A stretch of 64,000 bases of DNA, taken from assembly GCF_000149955.1 (NCBI RefSeq), contig NC_030991.1:1765113-1829112 (forward strand), read 5' to 3'. A program made the translations under genes and the position numbers. The stretch's first letter is position 1, and each line of letters starts with the position of its first letter. The notes beneath the pieces were generated by a model. It made no database searches, was not told the origin of the DNA, and saw only the letters and a program-made list of their open reading frames with translations. The stretch is from Fusarium oxysporum f. sp. lycopersici 4287. Taxonomy: Eukaryota > Ascomycota > Sordariomycetes > Hypocreales > Nectriaceae. Below are positions 1 through 11,355 of the stretch, piece after piece.

Positions 1-15
1 AGCTGAGATATCTAC

Positions 16-389
16 CTTGAGTAATATGACAATTTCACTGGAGTCCAGTCTACTAGCTGGCTTTCCCAGTCCATTATCACACTCTATGAATATAGCGATA
101 GATTGTCCAATTGCGAAAACCTGCGGCTTCGCGCATAAGCGCAGGATGGTTAGAGATCTCGCTTCATGAATCGCGCTATTAGGTCTCTACACACAGTTGC
201 GGCGATGGTAAGAATATCATCGACCCTCAGGGTTTTGATCATACGGATCTTGGTTCCTATGCGGACAGAGCATGACAAGAGGAAGATGACGAGAAACATC
301 AATGTCAAGACCTGTATTAAAGGAGACTTGTTGGTGTCAGTGATGACCTTTTGCGTAGGATGCATATTAGGCAAAGCAATTGCTATCAA
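16..389 (-). CDS. Fungal rhodopsin-domain integral membrane protein, 5' part only (partial)
   Basis: This is the first part of a gene that leaves the window on the left. I read two exons, 389-195 and 120-16, separated by a 74-nt intron (donor GTGTGT, acceptor GCAG); a further donor GTAGAT follows at position 15. Splicing joins the frame cleanly as DDILTIAAT then VFAIGQSIAIF. The pattern SPLIQVLTLMFLVIFLL followed by a basic turn and LRVDDILTIAAT is what I know from the fungal rhodopsin-like (seven-helix) family; the first helix is about residues 23-41 and the second starts near residue 56. These proteins sit in the plasma membrane and most have no known ligand. The start at 389 gives a short extracellular N-terminus with the usual T-D-T-N-K lead-in. 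Family call is by pattern, function unknown. Confidence 0.7.
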
Positions 390-3300
390 GGTGCGATAAT
401 GGAGAAACAGAACAGTCGAGCAAAACTATTGAAAGAGTATAAATATTGAGGACAAACAAATAGAGAGGATCATTGCAGTTGAGAAGGGTAATGAAGTAAA
501 CCAAGGGTACTAAATTCCGAGGTTAGGGAGCATTGACGTGAAAGGGATCGGAGTGGCATCTTGAAAGCGGCGTAGGAAGAGGGCCGGTAAATATTATTGC
601 CCTCATTGGGTCCTCACTTCAAGCCCTCAACATACCATATGCTCTTTTAAAGGCAGCGCATTGGTTGTCAATTACTCCTCACTTACGTGACGCGGCACAA
701 TTTATTGTCACTGTCGGCACTGAGGCTTTGTCGGCAGGAGAGATGGCTGGAAATCATAGCTCAGTCACCAGGGCCCGTCCCCCACTAGGGCCGCTTCCTA
801 TCAACCGCCCTCTCCAACTACCAAAAGATAAAGAACTAAATCTGAGACAGGCGAAAGTCAATCGACTATCAAAGATGAGCATCACAGGTCACGAAACGTC
901 ATTGGGGCCTGGTCAAGGTGAACAACAACTGCTCGGTAAGGACATAGTTGAGTAGTTCCATCAAGCGTACTGAATGCATCAAAGCTGTGAGTGGGGTTTA
1001 TACAAGTTTCACAGTTCGAACAAAGACATATTAGCATAATAGATGGCCAGAGGACACGCTTCGCCACAAGCCTGCAAGCTCAACTAATACCGAGTTCAGG
1101 TACATCGATAAGAGCAACATTTTCTGAAATGTCATCGCACTAGCCTCGTTCGATGACATTGTGATAATGGTCTTGACTCTTTTCGAATTATGGCTTTACT
1201 GGAGTGATCTAGTCCCCTTGTTTAACACACACTAGTCTCAGGAGTTTGGGCCGAACGCTTGGACGAGGTCTTATCGCTAGCTCCTGTCTCACCCGTCATA
1301 GTGCCCTTTCTAGAGGCGGAAGGGCTTGCACTAACTCTTACAGTGAATGACTTATCAGTCTTAACTAATCATGACACCAGACAATGTGATGCTGCGAGAA
1401 GATAGGTAAATTGACTCACATGGTCTTCCTGAAGTTGCGCGGTTTTTGTTATGGATTGATTCTCGTCCCAAAGTGTGTTAGTCGCACAAACACCCCGGCT
1501 TCACTGGTGAGCAAAAGTCAGGCAACCAGTTCTACGAGTGATTAACAATTGCATTGGGCCCACGAGCCATTTAATATGAGGGAACTAAAGGATATAACGA
1601 CCGGTCGATGCCTAGTGATAGGTCCTCAGCAAAGCTTTGGGACAATCTAGATGGAGCGGCCTGGCCCTTGCCTCTCAATGAAAGGATGGTTTTAGCTATA
1701 AGCCATAACGTATATCTGGCTATATATCGTCTCGTGATCTCGTAAAAAATACATATAATATATAACTATATCTTTATATTTATAGGTTATGCATCTTTGA
1801 TTAACTTATTTCAATCTCAACTATTACTAGCTTGAAGTATTACTCGAATTTTCAGGTTTCATTTTGGAATTTAGCCATGAGTTATATAAATGGAAATATT
1901 TGTATCATGATCAGGGTCAGTCGCTTAATATATATGCCAGCGCTATTAGAAACGCCTTCGGGTTAACTCTACCAGGCACGCGGTAATGGCATGGAAGCAC
2001 GCAGTATGAGCATCTCTTGTGTAAGGTCTTAGTCGCATGGAGTCGCTCGGGGTCAAACGATTGCCAAGTTTTCCCTACAGAACACGTTGGTTGATGATGG
2101 TTGTTTTCCCCAAATCGGTCTCTTTCCCAGTACTAGTAGGACGTGATCCTGTTTTCAGTTGGGGCTTCGGGCACGGGCCCATTACACCTCAGAAACTAAA
2201 CCAAGTCTTAACACCGACCCACCATAACTAAGCGTTCCGCTACTTTGGGCAATGTTGATCAGGGCGAGCCTTGATGACTCCACCTTGTCGATCTAGCTAA
2301 ATATGTTGATGGGAAAAGATCTGCAGAATTCTGCAGCTTCGCCCTGAATAAGGGCCCCCTCACTTCCACAGCTACGGCCGCGGGTGGCCAGATGTTGTGG
2401 CTTGAATTGGATTGCCCACGTTGGATCTTGTATGCTACGTAGTACAAAATAAAATAAAGTGCGGGGCCTTGCAGGATTTTGGAAGGACCAGATATGACAG
2501 GTGTTAGCTTGCATGTCCAAAAGCAGCCCGTTGCATTGAGAGGCAAGCAGATGGTGGTAACAAGGCTGCTGCAGGGGTCAGGGCAGGATGGATCTTCCCT
2601 AAGCTCCACATCAGTTCGCTAGATTAAGGGTCAACGCGCAGAAGTATCTCCCCGAAAAGCGATGTCACATACCAACGTGGTGATTGAACTTGCAGGTGTG
2701 GCTTCCCCCACCCGAGACCATGGTTTGGATCACATCCAGGCTCCGCGTTTGAGAATGAGAAAGGTACAGGCAAAGAGGTGTCATCTTTAGTATAAGATTA
2801 ATCCTATCATTTCGTCCATTCATTAAACGCTATTCTCCCAATTTATATACATATCGAGAACGTCCTCGCCGCTGCCTCTGGCCTCTACTTTGAGAGTCCT
2901 TCTAATACACGCCGCGGAGATGCGGAGGAATGACCTCAGACATCTTTGTGCGACACAATCTTTGGTACCTACCATATGATGACATGTCATACACGCTATC
3001 CTCCCGAGCGTTTAGCTCAGTCAGCCACCTTCACAACGGCCTGATTCCTCACCCAGCGATACTGACCTAGTGGCAGGTAAATAGGAAAGAAAAAAGGGCA
3101 CTAAAGAAAAAAAGGAAAAGCTCAAAATCTGCAGCGCTCATGCCTGCTGCCGGCTGTTGGTTTGACATTTTTTGCCTCAATGTGCATCGAACAACCGGGA
3201 GGTTATCTCCGCGATAACCCTACGTGTGACGAGACCCCTGATCACGGTTCCATTATCAACGCTTTCACATACCGTTGGGACTTATGGGCGGGGTAGTTCT

Positions 3301-4488
3301 GCATGAGAGGGCAGTTACACCCCGACTGCTGTAAAATTTGCATCTTAAGCTCATATACCTCGAGAGGATAAGTCGGTGTCGCACTTAGCGTGCTTAAAGG
3401 GTTAAAGTAAATTGTGTTGAGCAGCAGCAAATGTGTTGATTGATTGTTCTTAAGTTATCTCTTGTGCGGGGTATTCCATCCCGCAGAGTTACTTAAAGCA
3501 TATAGCTAGATTACTAATGCCTACCCTGCGACACTTATCCTCGCGATACTAGTCTAACGGGCTATCATCTGACTTAGATTTATGCAAGGGTATTCCGGAA
3601 CTACTTATCTCTATATGGCACTTATAATAGTCGCATTACTGGCTAGTTCCTTTACTTAAGCTAAATTCTAACAGCTCACCTGCATACTCTTTATATCTTG
3701 ATGAAGCGTACGTCCTCGTCAAGGTCTACCAGTCTAACATTTTCAGGCCGCCGGGCGTAATACATTGTATTGTATCGTATTGTATTGTATTACACGGTCC
3801 CCGATGTTGCTTGCACTGTACCGTATAAGAATGCCATACATGCAATACGATATCAAATATGATATTGTCTTATTTACGGTCACACTATTTACTTCACTGC
3901 TTGCCTCTTGCCGTGTTTGGTGATTGAGGTTTGGATGATCTGTAGCAATCCAGCCATGGTTTGTGACTCTCTGTTCAAACAAGATGGCCTTGGCAATAGC
4001 TTCTCAACATATTCTCAACTCATATGTTCCAAATCAAACTGTCGACATATTGACCAACTATTCACCTAGCTAAAGGCTCTAGGTTTTGCTGAAGAGTAGC
4101 GTGCAAGCACGATTCAAGACTGTTGACCCTTACCACCCGCCATCTATCCACCGGCTAGGGCAACACCCTTTGCCTTGCTTGACCACCGCTGCCACTTTTT
4201 TGGTTTTTTTCTCCTTCCCTTTTTCCCTTGCCTCAAATCTGCCCCGTTACAGTACTCCTCGCGTTGGTAATTAAAGACATGTTCATTGTTCTCGACTGCA
4301 AATTCCGGTTCTGATTCACTTTGCTTGCCGTTATCTCGTATCTCTCTCCCCCACTCTGCAACGGCTGTCTCCGGGAATGAGTACCGGCTGAGGAGTGACA
4401 ACGTGATACCACAGGGATAGCGATTAAAATGAGAAAAAGTCGGTACAGTCATTCAATCTGAAATGTGCGGTATTTGCTCTTCTGCGAC
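390..4488. other. Long intergenic region without a recognisable gene
   Basis: I see no convincing coding region on either strand in about 4.1 kb. Open frames are short, lack family motifs and do not join by plausible introns. There is an AT-rich patch near 1735-1900 and a (TATTG)n microsatellite at about 3764-3792. It could be decayed repeat sequence; I recognise no transposon ends. Confidence 0.5.
3764..3792. repeat. TATTG microsatellite
   Basis: About five to six tandem copies of a TATTG-type pentamer with one interruption (TATCG). Confidence 0.8.
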
Positions 4489-6066
4489 TTATTTCGCAAC
4501 ACCCACGTAGGCGAAGCAATGTTTAAAAGCCTCTGTCTCCATAGCGAACAGGCCTCCGTGGTCAAGAAGGGAAGCTGGGTGCCACAAGTTGGGCTCGAGG
4601 CGCTCAAGAAGCCCTGGGTAGCTGTTCAATCCGATCGGCTCGCTAACACCCCATGGGTTGCGGAGAACAAGGTATTGCTTGTCACCAAGGATAGTGTAGC
4701 CGAGGATAGAATAGGCATGGTTAGCAACGACGTTACTGCCTCTGTACATATGGCCAGTGGCGTAGGTCCAGGCAGTCATAGGGTTAATGGTCTTGAAGTT
4801 GACGCAATTGGAGCGGACCAACCCCAACATGTCGTTGGCTGAATGGTTTTCGGTCCTGTAGTAGTGGGGTTCCCGGTCATTGATCTGTGCCATGGCCTTC
4901 ACAGGGTCGCCGCAATGTGTCTGGGTGATGTCGGGCTGCTCTGATGAGCTACCAGTGATCCATTTGGCGAATGCCTTCTCATACAACGATGGCCAAATGT
5001 CAGCTCCGTCGCTGGAGCGGCAGTACAGGGGCCCATTGTTCGAGTTGTTGATGGGGATTTCGTAATTGACCTCAACAGTCTCAGTTTTGCTGTTATTGTC
5101 GCCGCCCTTGTCGTGAAACTTGATGGCGAGGCGTTTCTTCTCATTCTTGTCGTAGTGGACTCGAGTAGCGCGGTTAATGATAATAGGATCGGACCAGAAG
5201 ACCGAAAACAAGGCAGCAATCAGCCAGCTGTTACTGGCACAACCCTGCGTGGGATCATCAAAGTAGCGCATGGTCTCTCTTTTCTCGCCAATCTCAAACA
5301 TGGTAAGATCGCCAATGAGACGCTTGTTGACGCTCTGGAAGAAATAGTCGTACATATCGCGCCACGAGCTATTAGGTGGTATCCAGTGACCCTTTTGCAT
5401 CCTGAATGGACTGACTAGCTCGTTAATGGACATTGTCACCTCACGGTTGGAAACCGTCTTCCCTAAGGAGTCAGCGTGGAGCATCAAGTGCATCTTGCCA
5501 TTCTGCATGCGAGCCACCTTAACCCGCGTCTTACCCAGATCCTTCAGCCCGATCTTCTCAAGGTCGTCTAACTGCTGAACCCCTGATAGGTCAGGAGTCA
5601 TGAGGTCCCGCTCATTTAAGATTTTCATGTCTTTCTCAGACAACTTCTCTGCCTTCCTCTCCTTCTCGTTGAGTTTTAGCCCGGCGAATAGCACTGAGCA
5701 ATGCTTCATGTCGAAGAGTTCATCGTAATCCGTCTGCAGGACGTTGGATATGATCTTTGCCGAGTTTATCGAAAACTTGTCAATATTTCGGCCGAGGAGG
5801 GCTTCCACGAGTGAGTACGGGTTAGCAGCACCGACGCTGACATCCTTAGGCGGCGAATCGGGGCGTATGTCCCCCTCCCTGAGGAGTCCAGCCTCAATCT
5901 TCATATCAAGGTCATCGTAGCCCGACTGAAGGCTGTCGGAGCCAACAGATGCTGGCTTGTTAACCTTCTGGCCAAGAAGGGCTTCGACTAAGGCGTATGG
6001 GTCGATAGAAAGAACATTGGAGTTCTGGGATGCGGAGTCCGGGACAAAAGATCGGATGTCACCCAT
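4489..6066 (-). CDS. Calpain-family (C2) cysteine-protease-like protein with Ser at the catalytic Cys position
   Basis: I use the ATG at 6066 (MGDIRSFV, 525 aa) because the upstream 36 codons of open frame look like untranslated leader. The calpain core spans roughly residues 210-520. The family pattern Q-G-x-x-x-x-C-W-x-x-A-A is present as QGCASNSWLIAA, so the nucleophile position (residue 280, codon 5227-5229, AGC) is Ser rather than Cys; a Cys lies four residues earlier. The other catalytic residues look intact: His450 in NHAYSILG and Asn470 in RNPWG. The N-terminal region holds a duplicated motif, DPYALVEALLG (22-32) and NPYSLVEALLG (82-92). Calpains cleave cytosolic proteins in a limited way; this copy may be inactive. 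No intron is needed. The C-terminal C2-like domains of animal calpains are absent, as is common in fungi. Confidence 0.85.
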   Translation of the reverse strand: MGDIRSFVPDSASQNSNVLSIDPYALVEALLGQKVNKPASVGSDSLQSGYDDLDMKIEAGLLREGDIRPDSPPKDVSVGAANPYSLVEALLGRNIDKFSINSAKIISNVLQTDYDELFDMKHCSVLFAGLKLNEKERKAEKLSEKDMKILNERDLMTPDLSGVQQLDDLEKIGLKDLGKTRVKVARMQNGKMHLMLHADSLGKTVSNREVTMSINELVSPFRMQKGHWIPPNSSWRDMYDYFFQSVNKRLIGDLTMFEIGEKRETMRYFDDPTQGCASNSWLIAALFSVFWSDPIIINRATRVHYDKNEKKRLAIKFHDKGGDNNSKTETVEVNYEIPINNSNNGPLYCRSSDGADIWPSLYEKAFAKWITGSSSEQPDITQTHCGDPVKAMAQINDREPHYYRTENHSANDMLGLVRSNCVNFKTINPMTAWTYATGHMYRGSNVVANHAYSILGYTILGDKQYLVLRNPWGVSEPIGLNSYPGLLERLEPNLWHPASLLDHGGLFAMETEAFKHCFAYVGVAK

Positions 6067-7490
6067 GTTGTTTGACGATAGACAGAGTAATATAAGATAA
6101 TTAAGAGTATTGAAGAAATTTAGCAAGTGGCCAGGCAAAGAACACGTTACTGTCTGTCGTGAACAAGATGTCAAGAAGTGTCATTGCAAAGGGTTTTATA
6201 CCTTTCATCCCCATGCGACTTGCAATATTGCTTGGGTTTTTTGGCCGTTCTCGTATTTCTGGGGATGATTCGCGACTGCGTCAACATTAACCTAAACCTA
6301 CACACTTCTACCGCCGTCGTCAAGTTCCGTAACGCTCTCGCATCATCGACTGCAGATACCATTTGCGGGGAAACTTCTTTCAAATCGTAGCATACATTTC
6401 CGGTCAACAAGGTAAACTTTGCTTGTGGTGAAGTCAGAGCCCAAGTATGTTACCTTGAGAACAATGTCATCGTTACGACGTGTGCTTCCACATGATGAAA
6501 CCATCCCATCGGTGTTGACGCAGAGTTGATGCTGGATGAAGGCTTGATATTCAGCCCAATGCTAGGAGTGGCATAATTAACTTTAGATGTTGCGCGCAGC
6601 ATGTGGACCTAACCTTGGTAGTCTAAAAAGCTTCGTAGCAGACCTGGCGGATAGCAGCGGATATGTGCTCCCCACAAATTCGTTCGGATCCGCATTTGCG
6701 AAGCTTAATGCAGAGTATCATCAGTAGACTACAACATCAGACAGAAGTTGAATTAACTGGCTCAGTTTCAAAGTGAGCATTTGTTCTGACCCAATAAGGC
6801 CTTGAAGCGCCAGATCTGTGACGTGCTTTTACACTTCAGAACGCTGCAGGGACGTTAGTAAGTTGGTCAGTTAAGAGATGGTAAAGGGCGCTCTGAGTAA
6901 ATTGGCTTCTAGCGGTCAAGCTTAGACGGGATAGCCGAAGCAAAGCGTGAGATCCCTTACAGAACTATTAGAGTGTCAATTGCAACGGGGCGCGTAATGT
7001 TGGAAGCAGTGGAGATAAAATGCACTAATGATGAGGCTTCTCTCGAGCGAGTGATATGGCGCTTTTGACTTTGCGTTTAGGCGTGATAAATACTTCCATA
7101 CGAAGTGACGCAGAACCGCATCAGCGCCGTTACAGGGATTGTTTACTCCGCATTGAATGCCTTTATGGACACAGTAGAAGCCGACTGGTTGCGTTAGGCA
7201 GATGCTAAACTCACCAGATAATACATTCAAACCATGTGATAGCTAGATATATAGGATACGTTGGCCTGGAGCAACTTCTTCCTAATAGAGCCCCACCCTC
7301 CTTCATATAGATAGAGAACCTAGGTATGGCAAATGGTAAGCTTACAGGCATAAGGGAGGACGCTAATCCCCAGGAAGCTCATCAAGGACTAAGCCATTTT
7401 TAGCGACACCATCATAGTGTCGTAATGAGACATTCAGCAACAGCGACATATTGACAAGTGGATTTGATCCCCGCTTTCTCGCTACTGCAG
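6067..7490. other. Intergenic region upstream of the calpain-like gene
   Basis: No gene recognised. The part next to 6066 should contain the calpain-like gene's promoter. The rest up to the transposon at 7491 shows only short unsupported open frames. Confidence 0.5.
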
Positions 7491-7648
7491 TACTTGGGTA
7501 GGGCCTAGAGACCGGCCCACCTTAGCTTGTGGTATCACTCCGCAAGCTCCGTGCCCAAGCACGGGGGGTTCATTGACTGGGAAAAGGGTCTGCTGACAGG
7601 GAAAATTAGGGTACCTCAATTTGGCTGCAAAAGCCGCCAAATGAAGGT
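7491..7648 (+). repeat. Left terminal inverted repeat of the 7491-10473 transposon
   Basis: Pairs with 10315-10473 in inverted orientation; perfect at the outer 19 bp plus TA, then about 80-90 percent by eye with small indels. Confidence 0.85.
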
Positions 7649-7797
7649 ACCGACTTTCCCTCGGTTAGTAACATAATTCAGACCGGACTAACCCCTCCAT
7701 CTGCATCTACGGGACAAATGCATCACAACCACAACACCATAATATATCATCAAAATCAGGTATGTTATTCATTCTTTTTCGCAACAACTAAGACATC

Positions 7798-10155
7798 CTA
7801 CCTAACTTCAATAGTATCTTTAACTGATATATCATCATCATCTTCTTCTTCTTCTTCTGCTTCTTCTTCTTCTTCAATCTCTTCATCATCTTCACTTTCA
7901 TCGATCTCCAATTCATCATCATCAACAGACAACGCTTTCTGCTTTCCACGCTGTTTTCTCGAAGGTGAAGCTATCAAATCGACTGCATCTTTGACTATAT
8001 TAATATTATAGTCAAAAGGAAGAAGGAATGGAGGATTCCAGTAAAAAGGGAAGATCTTAGGTATATGTTCTTGCTGTGCATCTCTTGCTTGCTTGGCCAA
8101 TAGCTTGGATTCTTTCATCTTTCCGTGCATCTCACGGTGAGCACAATATCTTGTAGCTAGAAGCTCTGTAGACTTGATACAAAGCTCGGATTGAGTTTTG
8201 ATGAAGAATTCACTGACTGTGAATGGCCTCACTTCCTGTGAGTATGAAGGTTGACTCCTATGTTGTTCAATAGGATGATATTCCTTCAAAGATGACCGTA
8301 GTAGCTTCCTTACAGAGAAAAGCCACCGCCGTAGGTATACAGCCTCGTCTCTGACCTCCTTGGCATAATAACGACGAAGCTCTGCATCCTGATTTGCCCG
8401 TCTATTATGTTGATCCTTTGCGACACGGAGTCTGGCATCATAAACTGTAATTGGCCCGTAATTTGCTATGATAATAGTTCCTTCGTCCCGTTCTGAACGC
8501 CGTAGGCTCTTCTCCTTCAAACGGCGCATCTCCTGAGTAGCTGTGATACCGTTCAAGGCAAGGGTTGTGTGTGCTTTTCGCACTTTTTCGTTAACATGTA
8601 ACACACTTGGGGTCAGAGGCACGCCTGAGGATATTGAACATTCAATACGAAGGGCCACATAATCTTCGTATTGCTTGATTTGCCGTAGATTAAGCTGAGG
8701 TGTATTGATATTGTTCCAGATAACCGTTGGAGGCGTGGAGGGCATCATTGGAATCCCCTCGTTGCGATGAGTATTTTGATGTATATCTCGTGATGATTCG
8801 CCAGCTTCTTCTTCATTTGAATCATCGCGAAAGTCACTGCTGTGGTTGGAAGATAACCCAGGTGTGATATAGCCGGGAAGATCACGTTCAGCAACCTCCA
8901 AAGATAGGGATGAAAGAGGGTTGACCATTTTGTTGATAACAACGGAGGGATCAACAGGATAGATGCCGGATTTTGCCCACGATGAGATGATAGTACTTTT
9001 CTTAGTAGCTTTGCGGCGAATCTCCTGTAAATGAAACATAAAGTCAGCTTTATTGAAGTCCGTAGCACCGTCAGCGATTTCCCTAAGTAAGGCTTCCTGA
9101 TGCCAATGCTTATATGTACTGAATAATCCAACATCTAATGGCTGAAGTATATGTGTCAGATGAGGAGGGAAGGGATATAAGATAATATTTGCATCTAGAG
9201 CTTTCTGATAAAGCTCTTTGGTGAAATGACTTTCACATCCATCATAAAGAATAACTCGAAGATCTGATGTATTTTGAGGCCGGGTAAGTCTCTCAAAGTG
9301 GTCAAAGAAGTCCTGTGCCGTGATATCGTCGATATAGCCTTTTGGTGTTGTGACTATCGTAGCCTGCTCGTCTAGGTCATTATCCACCCAACGGGAGGGA
9401 ATCTGTACGCCGGGCATGATGACAAACGGGGCTATGATTCCTCCTGTTGCAGATATTGACTCCACGATAGTCATACTAATAGTCGTATGTGCATCTGTTA
9501 ACAGAGGGGAGTCGATATCGAGGAAAGTCCATATCATAATACCGTTCATTAGATATCCTATTATAAAGCCGGTCTCGTCGAAATTCCAGACATTATCGAA
9601 GTTGATGTCGTTTCCCTTGACAAATTCTGTCCATTTTGCAAACCACTCTTCGACATTGGCTCGGTCTGCCATAGCTTTGCGATTTGCAGCGAGAGTACGG
9701 CTCTTTCTCCTATGAAAGACTTCACGATACCGCCTGAGGAAGCGGCGAGCCCAGAACCTTGAGGCATGAGGCTCACGATGTGTAGCCTTAAGCAGGGAAT
9801 TCGCATACTGACGAAGTGTGCGTTGTTGTATGTGATGCCCCTGTGTTACTCTCCTCCAACACCAAGCGAGTATAGCTTTCTCTTCTTCCTTGCTGAATAA
9901 CGTCCTGTTGCCGCCGTTATCTCTCACAGGATGATGGCCGTTGATCCTACTGCGAAGTCTCTTATAGTTGACTTTCCATGCTTGTGCAGCGGCTCTCATA
10001 GAGGGATAAACGCCCTCTAGATATAATGCCTTTGCTGCGATAGTGCGTTCTTCAATATTATAGTCCGTGAAGCGGGAAATTCGTGGTAAACCAGTCTCAG
10101 GATTGATATATATTTGTTGTGCTGATGGAGCAAGCTCTGGGCTTTCAGATGTCAT
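7798..10155 (-). CDS. pogo-like DDE transposase, 785 aa, intact
   Basis: A single uninterrupted frame encodes the transposase. Order of parts: N-terminal psq-type helix-turn-helix (about residues 30-75, FTDYNIEERTIAAKALYLEG), a CENP-B/Tc5-type helix-turn-helix (about 85-150), and a DDE_1 catalytic domain with Asp in NFDETGF (about residue 190), Asp in LYDGCESH (about 303) and Asp in HILQPLDVGLF (about 340). The C-terminus, longer than usual for Fot1-type enzymes (about 540 aa), ends in a basic patch (PSRKQRGKQK) and a strongly acidic tail of about 40 residues. It should cut and paste its own element between inverted ends at TA sites. Neither strand carries stop-type decay, suggesting recent arrival. 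Confidence 0.9.
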   Translation of the reverse strand: MTSESPELAPSAQQIYINPETGLPRISRFTDYNIEERTIAAKALYLEGVYPSMRAAAQAWKVNYKRLRSRINGHHPVRDNGGNRTLFSKEEEKAILAWCWRRVTQGHHIQQRTLRQYANSLLKATHREPHASRFWARRFLRRYREVFHRRKSRTLAANRKAMADRANVEEWFAKWTEFVKGNDINFDNVWNFDETGFIIGYLMNGIMIWTFLDIDSPLLTDAHTTISMTIVESISATGGIIAPFVIMPGVQIPSRWVDNDLDEQATIVTTPKGYIDDITAQDFFDHFERLTRPQNTSDLRVILYDGCESHFTKELYQKALDANIILYPFPPHLTHILQPLDVGLFSTYKHWHQEALLREIADGATDFNKADFMFHLQEIRRKATKKSTIISSWAKSGIYPVDPSVVINKMVNPLSSLSLEVAERDLPGYITPGLSSNHSSDFRDDSNEEEAGESSRDIHQNTHRNEGIPMMPSTPPTVIWNNINTPQLNLRQIKQYEDYVALRIECSISSGVPLTPSVLHVNEKVRKAHTTLALNGITATQEMRRLKEKSLRRSERDEGTIIIANYGPITVYDARLRVAKDQHNRRANQDAELRRYYAKEVRDEAVYLRRWLFSVRKLLRSSLKEYHPIEQHRSQPSYSQEVRPFTVSEFFIKTQSELCIKSTELLATRYCAHREMHGKMKESKLLAKQARDAQQEHIPKIFPFYWNPPFLLPFDYNINIVKDAVDLIASPSRKQRGKQKALSVDDDELEIDESEDDEEIEEEEEAEEEEEDDDDISVKDTIEVR

Positions 10156-10314
10156 ATTTTTTTTATTAATTGAAGTACTATTGCGATAGTTGTAATTGAT
10201 TTAATATTTGTTGTTGAGGTGGTGATATTAATAGAGGCTGTGGTGGTGTTGCGGTAGATAAATAATTGTAGGCATCATAGGTGTAGGAAACGGGGACATG
10301 CATATAAAGAAGCT

Positions 10315-10473
10315 ACAAAAATTTGGCGGGTTTTGCAGCCAAATTGAGGTACCTAAATTTTTTCCCTGTCAGCAGCCCCTTTTCCCTGTCAGTGCACCCC
10401 CCGTGCTTGAGGCACGGATACCGAAGGTAGTAACGAAAGCACGGGGGGGCGATCTCTAGGCCCTACCCAAGTA
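10315..10473 (-). repeat. Right terminal inverted repeat of the 7491-10473 transposon
   Basis: Inverted partner of 7491-7648; shares the stretch TAGGTACCTCAATTTGGCTG and the repeated GGGAAAA motifs. Confidence 0.85.
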
Positions 10474-10489
10474 TTGGTAAGGTGTCAAA

Positions 10490-11355
10490 CTCGGAGTGCC
10501 ATCCATATACCCAAGAATCAAGTTGCAGCCATCTAGGTCTGCGACCATTTTCCTTCCTCAGACGCGTTCTCTCCGTCATTGGCTATACGTTCAACAGCAG
10601 TTTCAATATCTTCAGCGCCATCAAGCATATCCAGCCAGGCTGTCTGCACCGTTCCATGCTCAAACAGCAACACAATAACTTGAACTACAGATGCCTGGCT
10701 AACATTGGCCCTCGACGTTTTATTTTTTCCAAGCTCGATCAACCCTGCGGGTTCGTCTGACAGTATGCCTAGGTGAAGGCTTATCCCCGAGAAGTCAGCT
10801 CGGCTAGATGCTTCCTGGAGAAGTATTTCATCTGCTGCTAATTACGCTTGACAGTAGCTCAAGAGACCGCTTCTCTTTATCTCTTGCGCGTATACTCAGG
10901 CGTCCTCATCCCACCAACTAGGTCATTCTCGACGACAGTTAATATACGAAGAAGTAATTTTTTAACAAGCGGCGTTGGACTGTAGCATCAATAAAGTTAA
11001 TAGCAACATCACCATCGATGGCAAACGTCTGGCGAAATCTATTAGTCGTCAGTTTCGATTAAGTTGGTACATTTCTTACTCGGTTAGACCTTGCCTCCCC
11101 ATCAGCCCCAGCTCACCAAACAACGGTATGTGGTTTGACTTCATCGAGGATCAATCTTGTTTGGGAAGTATCGTCGACACGTTCCCAATTACGGACCAGC
11201 AAGTTCAAATTTCCCTGGTTAGCATTGGCCAGGCTGTTGCTCTGGGAGACCTGGTCCTGTCTCCGAATGAGGTAGTGACGGTCCACGACTTCTTGAGTAG
11301 TTTCTGCGCAAGGATCTGAGCAATCTTCCGTGGTCGCCGACGATCAGAACTTGTG
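10490..11355 (-). pseudogene. Decayed NAD(P)-binding (NmrA/SDR-like) gene
   Basis: Broken frames on the minus strand together spell a known fungal NAD(P)-binding protein pattern. From the 5' end: QVLIVGDHG (dinucleotide-binding turn, about 11350), KIAQILAQKLLKKSWTVT in a shifted frame, then RRQDQVSQSNSLANANQGNL and DDTSQTRLILDEVKPHTVVW, TFAIDGDVAINFIDATV, and near the 3' end ANVSQASVVQVIVLLFEHGT and AWLDMLDGAEDIETAVERIA. At least three frame changes and several stops separate these blocks, so no functional protein is expected. The 3' end lies about 20 bp from the neighbouring transposon, which inserted just downstream of it. Family assignment rests on my memory of the pattern. Confidence 0.65.

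Larger units (their letters stand above)
7491..10473 (-). mobile_element. Complete pogo-like (Tc1/mariner superfamily) DNA transposon with long terminal inverted repeats
   Basis: The element runs from 7493 to 10471 and is flanked by TA on both sides (7491-7492 and 10472-10473), the expected target duplication. The outermost 19 bp are exact inverted copies (CTTGGGTAGGGCCTAGAGA at the left). Inverted similarity continues, with small gaps, to about 7648 and 10315, giving ends of about 160 bp. Each end contains a small hairpin around GCACGG and two direct copies of a TGAC(A/T)GGGAAAA motif, likely transposase-binding sites. The single gene inside is intact, so this copy could be autonomous. Confidence 0.9.

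Noticed and set aside
4144..4452. Minus-strand 102-codon frame rich in Lys/Arg at its end
   Set aside because: No motif, lies in the 3' flank of the calpain-like gene, and the basic part comes from a CT-rich stretch.
7718..8011. Serine-rich plus-strand frame
   Set aside because: Antisense of the transposase's acidic tail (GAA/GAT repeats), not a gene.
9350..9715. Plus-strand open frame of 121 codons
   Set aside because: It is antisense to the catalytic domain of the intact 785-aa transposase, which has clear motifs.
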